Below, piece by piece: positions 1-5,473 of a DNA stretch of 6,436 bases. The notes under the pieces were generated by a model that ran no database searches, had not been told where the DNA came from, and worked only from the letters and a program-made list of their open reading frames with translations. Position 1 is the stretch's first letter. The number at the start of each line of letters is the position of its first letter. The stretch covers positions 1 through 6,436 of the forward strand of contig WFOX01000207.1 of NCBI GenBank assembly GCA_015487905.1, in the 5' to 3' direction. Made by a program: the position numbers and the translations under genes. The DNA is from Mariprofundales bacterium. GTDB taxonomy: Bacteria; Pseudomonadota; Zetaproteobacteria; Mariprofundales; S012-25.

Positions 1-500
1 GCCCCGATCTCTTCCGCAAGCGCCTGATGGGTGGCGCGCAGCTCCCCGCTTGCATCCGCAAGCGCAAGCAAGCGCTCGGCAAGCCTGCGGCTTGCGGGCC
101 GATAGGCCACATCCTCCACAAGCCCGAGCAATGCGCGCAAGCGCCGATCCAGCTCGCCGAAGGCGAAGCGCCGAAACAGCGGCTCGCCAAGCCAGGCCTC
201 AAAGGTCGCCGGCGGCACGAGCGCAAAGCGCGCGTCTTCTTCCACCACGCCATCGGCCGGATAGCTGCTCCCCGAAAGAAGCCCAAGGGTCGTGAACATG
301 CAGGTTTCGCCGGCGCGCACGCGGTAGAGCACAAGCTCGCGCCCGTCCAAGGCGAGCCTGCGCACGCACACAACCCCTTCCCAGACATAGACGAAGCCCT
401 GCGGGCGCTCGCCTGCGCGGAACAAAAAGGCGCCCTTGCGCGCACGGTGCTGCGCGGCCTGGGCAAGCCAGCCGCGCACGATCGCCGCAGGCCCCTTCAT
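1..500 (-). CDS. Crp/Fnr-family transcriptional regulator (3' end missing)
   Basis: This gene is cut by the left edge; 166 codons are visible from an ATG at 500 that overlaps the ampD stop as ATGA. A GGAG lies 8 bases upstream of the start. Residues about 20-100 read as the beta-roll effector domain of Crp/Fnr proteins (FRAGERPQGFVYVWEG, then LYRVRAGETCMFTT at 59-71). Residues about 101-132 fit the dimerisation helix. From about 133 the winged helix-turn-helix begins, with THQALAEEIG at 157-166 matching the first helix of the DNA-binding motif; the recognition helix lies outside the window. The protein has no N-terminal cysteine cluster as in FNR, and the Glu...Arg-Ser cAMP-binding signature of CRP is absent, so its signal is unknown. 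C67 lies in the GETCMFTT stretch. Similar Crp/Fnr proteins with a Cys and Thr-Thr at this place exist, from memory. The family call is firm, the target genes unknown. Confidence 0.88.
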   Translation of the reverse strand, partial: MKGPAAIVRGWLAQAAQHRARKGAFLFRAGERPQGFVYVWEGVVCVRRLALDGRELVLYRVRAGETCMFTTLGLLSGSSYPADGVVEEDARFALVPPATFEAWLGEPLFRRFAFGELDRRLRALLGLVEDVAYRPASRRLAERLLALADASGELRATHQALAEEIG

Positions 501-1045
501 CGGATCGGCTCCGGCATCCAATCCTCCGCCGCAAACACATGCCAAAAGCGCGCCCAATCCCACATCGGCCCCGGATCCCACTTGCGCCCGGGCGCGATGT
601 CGGCATGGCCCACGACCTGGGCGCGCTCGCAAAGCCCGAAACGCCGCCAAAGCGCGCGCACAAGCCCGGCCACGGCCGCATATTGCGCGTCCGTAAACGG
701 CGTGCGCGCATCGCCGAGCATCTCAATGCCGACCGAGAAATCGTTGCAATGCGTGCGCCCCCGCCAACACGAAGCACCCGCATGCCAGGCCCGCTCGGCT
801 ACGGGCACGAACTGCACAATCCCCCCTTCGCGATCCACGAGAAAATGGGCGGATACGCGCATCGCGGCGATCTCGGCAAGCGCTGGATCCGAAGGCCGCC
901 AGGCATTGCAAAAAAACTGCACGACGGTGTCCGCACAGAAGGTGCCGGGCGGAAGGCTGATCGCGTGCAGCACGATAAGCTCCACGCGCGCGCCATCCGG
1001 ACGCGCATCGTGGTTCGGCGAGGGCACAAAACGCACATGCCTCAT
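497..1045 (-). CDS. ampD: AmpD, 1,6-anhydro-N-acetylmuramyl-L-alanine amidase
   Basis: This is a cytosolic zinc amidase of peptidoglycan recycling. It cleaves the lactyl-amide bond between 1,6-anhydroMurNAc and the stem peptide in muropeptides brought in by AmpG; in many Gram-negatives loss of AmpD raises AmpC beta-lactamase through AmpR. The 182-residue length is that of typical AmpD (about 180-190), and no signal peptide is seen, which separates it from the periplasmic AmiD/AmpDh enzymes. The N-terminal SPNHDARPDG (9-18) and the late GHADIAPGRKWDPG (146-159) are signatures of the family. H27 (in LHAIS), H147 and D157 match the three zinc ligands, and E108 and K155 match the catalytic Glu and Lys of Citrobacter AmpD. 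The ATG at 1045 overlaps the stop of the CinA-like gene (ATGA), and its own stop overlaps the regulator start in the same way, so translation is probably coupled. No ampE, ampR or ampG is visible here. Confidence 0.95.
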   Translation of the reverse strand: MRHVRFVPSPNHDARPDGARVELIVLHAISLPPGTFCADTVVQFFCNAWRPSDPALAEIAAMRVSAHFLVDREGGIVQFVPVAERAWHAGASCWRGRTHCNDFSVGIEMLGDARTPFTDAQYAAVAGLVRALWRRFGLCERAQVVGHADIAPGRKWDPGPMWDWARFWHVFAAEDWMPEPIR

Positions 1046-1764
1046 GCAAGCGATTGCACCATCTTTTCAATCTCGGCGCGCACGCGCGCAACCTGCTCGG
1101 GATCTTCGCCGGTAATCACGATGCTTCCGCAGGGGCGCGCTCCGCAGCGCCGCGGATAGGAGCCGATCTTCACTTCAGGGTGCCGCGCTTGCAGCGCCGC
1201 AAGCGCCTCGGCAAAGGCGGACTCAGGCGCCTGCACCTCAATCTCCTCGCGCACGAACGAAGCCCCGCCGCCGAACTCAGAGAGAATCGCCTCAAGCTGC
1301 GAAGCAAAGATTTCCGGCACGCCCGCCAGCGCATACACACCGCCGATCGCAGCACCGGGAATGAAGGTGCGCGCGCAAAGGATCGGCTGCGCGCCTTTGG
1401 GCAAGCGTGCCATGCGCCGCCGCGCGGGTGTAAGCCAGCCTTCGCCATAGTGCGCGCGCATGCGCGCGATCGTCTCCGCATGCTCCACGAGCGGCACGCC
1501 AAAGGCCTCGGCAAGCGCCTGCATCGTCACATCGTCATGCGTAGGCCCGATGCCGCCTGAGGTGATCACGCCGTCAGCACGAGCGCGCAAGCGGCGAATG
1601 GATGCGGCGATCACATCCACCTCATCAGGCACGATCGCGATCTCAAGCAGCTTGCACCCGCGCGCAAACAGCCTTTGCGCCGCCAGGTGCGCGTTCGCAT
1701 CGCGCGTGCGGCCTGAGAGGATTTCATCGCCGATCACGAGCACGGCGGCCGTGGCATGTCCCAT
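1042..1764 (-). CDS. Stand-alone CinA N-terminal-type protein (molybdopterin-binding fold)
   Basis: A 240-residue protein of the competence/damage-inducible protein A N-terminal family (COG1058, MoCF-like fold). The start of the fold is clear in VLVIGDEILSGRTRDAN (8-24), and the family signature TSGGIGPTHDDVT lies at 68-80. LAGVPEIF (147-154) and IGSYP (200-204) are further family landmarks. The C-terminal PncC (nicotinamide mononucleotide deamidase) domain of full CinA is absent: the protein stops soon after a short Glu/Arg-rich helix. In two-domain CinA the N-terminal domain is linked to ADP-ribose pyrophosphatase activity; whether this one has it is not shown by the sequence. The name does not imply a role in competence. 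The open frame runs upstream to 2034 inside the transporter gene, but the homology starts at the ATG at 1764, which I choose although no good Shine-Dalgarno is visible. Its stop overlaps the ampD start. Confidence 0.88.
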   Translation of the reverse strand: MGHATAAVLVIGDEILSGRTRDANAHLAAQRLFARGCKLLEIAIVPDEVDVIAASIRRLRARADGVITSGGIGPTHDDVTMQALAEAFGVPLVEHAETIARMRAHYGEGWLTPARRRMARLPKGAQPILCARTFIPGAAIGGVYALAGVPEIFASQLEAILSEFGGGASFVREEIEVQAPESAFAEALAALQARHPEVKIGSYPRRCGARPCGSIVITGEDPEQVARVRAEIEKMVQSLA

Positions 1765-1804
1765 CGGGCAAGCAGCATAGCCGAGCGGAAAAGAAAGAAA
1801 ACGC
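1765..1804 (-). other. 40-base intergenic gap, pyrimidine-rich on the coding strand
   Basis: This is the only gap longer than nine bases in the window, between the transporter stop and the CinA-like start. Read on the coding strand it opens with a run of T and C (TTTTCTTTCTTTTCC) followed by mixed sequence. I see no stem-loop plus T-run that would make a good intrinsic terminator, no convincing -35/-10 pair and no strong ribosome binding site. It may be only a spacer, or hold a weak promoter for the last three genes. Confidence 0.5.
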
Positions 1805-2734
1805 CTAAAGGGCCCCTTGTGCGATGCGGCGGCGCAGCAATGTGCCGAGCCACGAAGCCGAAAGCACGCACCAAAACGCAAACAAGGCCGCGGGCAAGGC
1901 CGTGGCCGGCGCAAAGTGCGCAATCGCAAGCGCCGCGCCAAGCCCTGCGTTCTGCATGCCGATCTCCACGGCAAGCGTAAGCCGCATGCGCCCGTCCATG
2001 CCGAAGAGCCCGCCTGCAAGCCAACCCAGCGCATAGCCCAAAAGGTTGAGCGCGATCACAAGCCCCACCACGAGCGCCGAGGCCTCGGCAATGCGCGCAT
2101 GGTTCGCGGCCACCGCATAGGCGCAGATAGCCACGATCGCAAGCGCGGCAAGCCCTTGCGCCGCGTCCTCCACAAGCGGCGTGCGCAGCCGCTTCTGCAA
2201 GGCCGCGCCTGCCAGCAACGGCAGCACCACCGCAAAGAGGATCGTGCGCATCATCCCCAGCACGGGAATATGCATCTCCGCGCCGGCAATCCACGCCACC
2301 CAAAGAGGAGTCAGCAACGGCGCAAGCAAGGTGGAAACGAGCGTAAGCGCAATGGAATAGGCAAGCGAGCCGCCGACCAAGTGGGCAATCACATTGCTGG
2401 CCATCGCGCCTGGGGCCGCGCCCACGATCGCAAAGCCAAGCGCGAGCAAGGGATCGGCGCCTGCTTGGCGCGCAAGCAGATACGCAGCCCAGCCGAGCAT
2501 GGGCATGACGAGGTATTGCGTGGCCACGCCTTGCGCAACGGCAAGGGGCCTGCGCAACACGGCGCGCGCCTCATCCAAATCCAACACCAGCCCCAGCGCG
2601 AACATCACAAGCCCGAAAAGCGGCAAGAACACATGCTTGATCGGCACAAACCACGAGGGAAACACAAATGCAAGCGCAGCGCCCGCACCCGTAATCCAAG
2701 CAAGCCGCGCGGCAAGCCAGCGTCCGGGCCGCAT
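1805..2734 (-). CDS. BASS-family (bile acid:sodium symporter-like) transporter
   Basis: A 309-residue, strongly hydrophobic inner-membrane protein, with about nine or ten helices by eye, of the bile acid:sodium symporter superfamily. Residues matching both sodium sites of the Neisseria ASBT structure can be found: Q73 (in ATQYLVMP), S113-N114 (in APGAMASNV, 107-115), S127, T131, and E257 with Q261 in the signature EIGMQNAGLG (257-266). This supports Na+-coupled uptake. The substrate cannot be read from sequence: bacterial members carry bile acids, pantoate-type acids or other organic anions, and a bile acid is only one option. The start is the ATG at 2734, whose A is the last base of the hisF stop (TGATG), placing translation right after hisF; the longer open frame up to 2908 lies inside hisF and is not used. 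The C-terminus is a short basic tail (RRR at 301-303) after the last helix. Confidence 0.9.
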   Translation of the reverse strand: MRPGRWLAARLAWITGAGAALAFVFPSWFVPIKHVFLPLFGLVMFALGLVLDLDEARAVLRRPLAVAQGVATQYLVMPMLGWAAYLLARQAGADPLLALGFAIVGAAPGAMASNVIAHLVGGSLAYSIALTLVSTLLAPLLTPLWVAWIAGAEMHIPVLGMMRTILFAVVLPLLAGAALQKRLRTPLVEDAAQGLAALAIVAICAYAVAANHARIAEASALVVGLVIALNLLGYALGWLAGGLFGMDGRMRLTLAVEIGMQNAGLGAALAIAHFAPATALPAALFAFWCVLSASWLGTLLRRRIAQGAL

Positions 2735-3492
2735 CAAACGGGCCGCACCGCAATCCCGCGCGCGGCAAGATAGGTCTTGGCCTGCGGGATCGTGTAGGTG
2801 CGATAGTGGAAGATGCTTGCGGCCAGCACCGCATCGGCCTTGCCTTGCAAAAAGCCTTCCGCCAAGTGCTCCAATGTGCCCGCCCCGCCTGAGGCGATCA
2901 CATTGCAATCCACGGCCTCGGCCACGGCGCGCGTAAGCGCCAGGTCATAGCCTTCCTTGGTGCCATCGCGATCCATGCTCGTAAGCAGGATTTCGCCTGC
3001 ACCCGCCTCGCTCATGCGCCGCGCCCATTCCACGGCATCCACGCCCGTGGGCTTGCGCCCGCCGTGCGTGAAGCACTCCCAATGATCGCCCACGCGCTTG
3101 GCGTCAATCGCAACGACGATCGTGGAACGGCCAAAGCGCTTGGCGGCTTCCTCCACGAACTTGGGATTGCGCAATGCAGCCGTGTTGATGGACACCTTAT
3201 CGGCGCCGGCGCGCAACAGCCGCTCAATGTCCGCAAGCGTGGAAACCCCGCCGCCGACCGTGAGCGGCGTGAAGACCTCGCCCGCCACGCGCGCAACCAT
3301 CTCATAGAGCGTTTTGCGGTTTTCGTGGGAGGCACGGATGTCCAAAAAGCAAAGCTCATCCGCGCCCTCTTCGTCGTAGCGCCGCGCGATCTCCACGGGA
3401 TCGCCCGCATCGCGAATATCCACGAACTTCACGCCTTTCACGACGCGGCCGAAGGCGACATCCAAACACGGGATGATGCGCTTGGTCAGCAT
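2734..3492 (-). CDS. hisF: HisF, imidazole glycerol phosphate synthase cyclase subunit
   Basis: This (beta/alpha)8-barrel subunit uses ammonia delivered by HisH to turn PRFAR into imidazole glycerol phosphate, for histidine, and AICAR, for purine synthesis. The 252-residue length is normal. The catalytic aspartates are in place: D11 in IIPCLDV and D130 in VAIDAKR. The four gate residues at the mouth of the ammonia tunnel known from Thermotoga HisF fall at the same numbers here: R5, E46, K99 and E167. The phosphate-binding glycine-rich stretches are visible, including TVGGGVSTL (78-86) and [10 protein letters not shown] late in the protein. The ATG at 3492 overlaps the hisA end by seven bases; only a weak GGTG-like ribosome site precedes it, so coupling to hisA translation is likely. 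Every key residue that I can check is present, so I expect a working enzyme. Confidence 0.97.
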   Translation of the reverse strand: MLTKRIIPCLDVAFGRVVKGVKFVDIRDAGDPVEIARRYDEEGADELCFLDIRASHENRKTLYEMVARVAGEVFTPLTVGGGVSTLADIERLLRAGADKVSINTAALRNPKFVEEAAKRFGRSTIVVAIDAKRVGDHWECFTHGGRKPTGVDAVEWARRMSEAGAGEILLTSMDRDGTKEGYDLALTRAVAEAVDCNVIASGGAGTLEHLAEGFLQGKADAVLAASIFHYRTYTIPQAKTYLAARGIAVRPV

Positions 3493-4223
3493 GCAACCAG
3501 CACCCGATAGGCCTCTTCAAGATGCAATGTGCCCTCGTAAATCGCGCGGCCCGTGATCGCGCCGACGACCCCGTCCGAGAAGGCCTGGGCCGCGCGCCGC
3601 ACATCCTCAAGATCGCGAATGCCGCCTGAGAGGATCACCTTCACCCCCGCTTGGCGCGCAAGCGCCTTGGCGCCTTTTAGATCAGGCCCGCTTAGCATGC
3701 CGTCGCGCGCGATGTCCGTGTAGATCACGGTATCCACGCCCACATCCCGCAGCCTCACCGCCGCCTCAACGACGGACAAGGGTGTGGTCTCCTGCCAGCC
3801 ATGCACGGCCACGCGCCCATGCTTCGCATCCAGACCGGCCAGCACGCGCCCCGGAAAGCGGCGGCATGCCTCGGCCACAAGCTTTGGGTTCTGCACGGCA
3901 ACGGAGCCCAACACGATGCGATCCACGCCAAGCGCAAGCGCTTCTTCCATGCTCGCAAGCGTGCGCAAGCCCCCGCCGAGCTGCACGGGGATGGACACCG
4001 CCTTTACGATCGCCGCAATCGCTTTGCGGTTTTCGGGCCTTCCCGCCACGGCACCGTCCAGATCCACGACATGCAGCCGCGGCGCGCCCGCCTTCTCCCA
4101 GCGCCGCGCCATCGCCGCAGGATCCTCGCCATAGACGGTTTCGTCTTCCATGCGGCCCTGTTTGAGGCGCACGCAACGCCCCCCCTTGAGATCAATCGCA
4201 GGAATGAGCTCAAAGCCGCACAT
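3486..4223 (-). CDS. hisA: HisA, phosphoribosylformimino-5-aminoimidazole carboxamide ribotide isomerase
   Basis: HisA isomerises ProFAR to PRFAR, the substrate of the HisH-HisF complex encoded on either side. The protein has 245 residues from the ATG at 4223. This start is chosen because a very strong Shine-Dalgarno stands just before it; the open frame extends to a TTG at 4247, which would add eight poorly matching residues. The fold is a (beta/alpha)8 barrel with the HisA N-terminal signature [20 protein letters not shown]11, D132 (in AGLDAKHG), T169 and D174 (in TDIARDG) correspond to the catalytic residues of studied HisA enzymes (D8, D127, T164 and D169 in Thermotoga). GRPENRK (61-67) and QLGGGLRTL (81-89) fit loops of the family. 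The start overlaps the flavin reductase-like gene by 14 bases. Nothing seen points to a PriA-type bifunctional enzyme, but this cannot be excluded by eye. Confidence 0.96.
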   Translation of the reverse strand: MCGFELIPAIDLKGGRCVRLKQGRMEDETVYGEDPAAMARRWEKAGAPRLHVVDLDGAVAGRPENRKAIAAIVKAVSIPVQLGGGLRTLASMEEALALGVDRIVLGSVAVQNPKLVAEACRRFPGRVLAGLDAKHGRVAVHGWQETTPLSVVEAAVRLRDVGVDTVIYTDIARDGMLSGPDLKGAKALARQAGVKVILSGGIRDLEDVRRAAQAFSDGVVGAITGRAIYEGTLHLEEAYRVLVAC

Positions 4224-4827
4224 CGCGCTCCTCCCTGGGCCGCGCAAGCCTTCTCACCTCCCCAAGCCGCGCATAGGCGCCCACGCCGAGCCGCGCGACG
4301 GGATCCAGCTTTTCGGGCGCCACAGCCCCACCCTCCAGCACGGCATCATCCACCCAGAGGCGCTCCACTTGGCCGAAGATGAGTGTTTGCTTGCCGATGC
4401 GTTGCGCAGCCGCAAATGCGCAGCCTAAAGCCGCCTTTGCCTTTGCAAGCCTCGGCAGCGGAAAACCCGCAAACGGCACAAGCGAAAGCCGCACAAGCTC
4501 AAGCTCCGAGCGCTCCCAGGGAAGATCCAGGCTTGTGGCGTTCATCGCCTCCAAAAGCGCCCACGACGGGATGTGCACCACGAAGCGGCGATGCGCAAGG
4601 ATGTTGCGTGCTGTGTCCTTGGGCGCAGCCTGTTTCGGCTTTTGGCCGATGGAAAGCATGATCAGCGGCGGTTCGGAGGCAACGGCATTGAAGTAGGAAA
4701 ACGGCGCAAGATTGAAGCGCTCTTCTTCCGCGCGCGTGAGCACCCAAGCGATCGGGCGCGGGATGATGAGGCTCGTCATCCACTGGTAGCGCTCGCGCGC
4801 GGATAGCGCTGCAAAATCCACGATCAC
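4210..4827 (-). CDS. Flavin reductase-like (FMN-binding split-barrel) protein
   Basis: A 205-residue protein of the flavin reductase-like domain family (DIM6/NTAB type), whose members bind FMN and often use NAD(P)H to reduce flavin, though many have no known substrate. Family landmarks are SLIIPRPIAWVLTR (19-32), FNLAPFSYFNAVASEPP (38-54), which belongs to the flavin-binding face, and the following LIMLSIG strand. A KDTARNIL motif then leads into FVVHIPS. The protein is likely soluble; no signal peptide or membrane helix is seen. I start it at the GTG at 4827, which forms a GTGA overlap with the hisH stop and follows AGGTGG by five bases; an earlier GTG at 4836 lies inside that ribosome site. 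MIVDFAALSARERY also resembles the usual family N-terminus. It sits between hisH and hisA, although no histidine-pathway step needs flavin. Its role is unknown; base composition and codon use look like those of its neighbours. Confidence 0.87.
   Translation of the reverse strand: MIVDFAALSARERYQWMTSLIIPRPIAWVLTRAEEERFNLAPFSYFNAVASEPPLIMLSIGQKPKQAAPKDTARNILAHRRFVVHIPSWALLEAMNATSLDLPWERSELELVRLSLVPFAGFPLPRLAKAKAALGCAFAAAQRIGKQTLIFGQVERLWVDDAVLEGGAVAPEKLDPVARLGVGAYARLGEVRRLARPREERDVRL
4228..4236 (-). promoter_or_regulatory. Strong ribosome binding site of hisA
   Basis: On the coding strand the sequence is AGGGAGGAG, ending four bases before the hisA ATG; its GGAGG core is six bases from it. It lies inside the end of the upstream flavin reductase-like gene. 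It is the best Shine-Dalgarno in the window and decides the hisA start in favour of 4223 over the TTG at 4247. Confidence 0.85.
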
Positions 4828-5462
4828 GGCGACCACCTGAGAAAGTTCTCAAGCAGCCGCAATCCTGCGCGCTGCGATTTTTCGGGGTGAAACTGCACGC
4901 CCAGGAGGTTTTCGCGCGCGACGATGGAGCAAAAACGCAAATCGCCGTATTCGGTTTCGGCCACGACATCCTCTTCTTGCGTCGGCGCACAGTAAAACGA
5001 ATGCACGAAATAGAAATAACGGCCATCCAATCCTTGCAGAACGGGGTGAGCGCGACGCAAAGCGATCGCATTCCAGCCCATGTGCGGGATCTTGAGCCCC
5101 CGACGCGGGAAATCCTCGGGAAACGGCACGACCTCGCCTGCAATGACGCCAAGCCCCGCATGGGCGCCGAACTCGTGCGAGCGCGAAAACAAGACCTGCA
5201 TGCCAAGGCAAATCCCCAATAACGGCACACCCCGCGCCGTCGCCGCCAAAAGCGCCTCATCTAGACCCGTGCGCTGCAAGGTCGCCATCGCATCCGGAAA
5301 GCCGCCCACGCCTGGCACAACAAGCCGCTCGGCCTTGCGCACCACCTCAGGATCGCATGTGCGCACGACCTCGGCACCCACGCGCGCAAGCGCCTTGCCC
5401 ACGGAGTGAAGATTCCCCATGCCGTAATCCACAAGCACGACGGGGACAGAGCCGCTCGCCAC
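4824..5462 (-). CDS. hisH: HisH, imidazole glycerol phosphate synthase glutaminase subunit
   Basis: A class I (triad) glutamine amidotransferase that hydrolyses glutamine and passes ammonia to HisF. The 212 residues match the family's usual length. The N-terminal VVLVDYGMGNLHSV (8-21) is characteristic. The catalytic triad is visible as C85 in GICLGMQ, H192 and E194 in GVQFHPEKSQ. PGVGGF (50-55) is the oxyanion-strand loop, PHMGWN (126-131) and YFVHSFY (151-157) are further HisH hallmarks. The start is a GTG at 5462, nine bases after the ileS stop, with AGAGG at a good distance; no nearby ATG fits better. The gene ends in a four-base overlap with the flavin reductase-like gene. Having hisH directly after ileS, rather than after hisB, is not the usual proteobacterial his order. 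All catalytic residues are intact. Confidence 0.97.
   Translation of the reverse strand: MASGSVPVVLVDYGMGNLHSVGKALARVGAEVVRTCDPEVVRKAERLVVPGVGGFPDAMATLQRTGLDEALLAATARGVPLLGICLGMQVLFSRSHEFGAHAGLGVIAGEVVPFPEDFPRRGLKIPHMGWNAIALRRAHPVLQGLDGRYFYFVHSFYCAPTQEEDVVAETEYGDLRFCSIVARENLLGVQFHPEKSQRAGLRLLENFLRWSP
4833..4838 (-). promoter_or_regulatory. Ribosome binding site of the flavin reductase-like gene
   Basis: AGGTGG on the coding strand, five bases before the GTG at 4827 and inside the last codons of hisH. Because the alternative GTG at 4836 is part of this site, it favours the shorter start and the GTGA overlap arrangement. Confidence 0.65.
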
Positions 5463-5468
5463 CTCTTG

Positions 5469-5473
5469 CCTCT
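5469..5473 (-). promoter_or_regulatory. Ribosome binding site of hisH, overlapping the ileS stop
   Basis: AGAGG on the coding strand, six bases before the hisH GTG; its first two bases are the AG of the ileS TAG stop. It supports the GTG at 5462 as the start and suggests that ribosomes finishing ileS can feed hisH. Confidence 0.6.

Noticed and set aside
199..783. Minus-strand open frame of 194 codons spanning the ampD-regulator junction
   Set aside because: It runs in another frame through two genes with clear family motifs; its Arg/Ala/Gly-rich translation is a shadow.
27..1115. Plus-strand open frame of 362 codons opposite the regulator and ampD
   Set aside because: It lies antisense to two well-supported genes, is rich in Arg, Ala and Pro of low complexity, shows no domain I recognise, and is a usual by-product of GC-rich coding DNA.
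1042..2034. Longer 330-codon start for the CinA-like gene
   Set aside because: The added 90 residues are antisense-free but out of frame with the transporter, Arg/Cys-rich and unlike the family; the conserved fold begins at the ATG at 1764.
1817..2773. Plus-strand open frame of 318 codons opposite the transporter
   Set aside because: The translation is a basic Arg/His/Lys-rich string without recognisable structure, exactly antisense to a membrane transporter with all signature residues.
1805..2908. Longer 367-codon start for the transporter
   Set aside because: The extra 58 residues lie within hisF in another frame and do not resemble the family; the ATG at 2734 in the TGATG junction begins the homology.
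5062..5075. A single GCGATCGC palindrome near here, the cyanobacterial HIP1 word
   Set aside because: I found only this one copy, and the gene content is proteobacterial, so it is chance.
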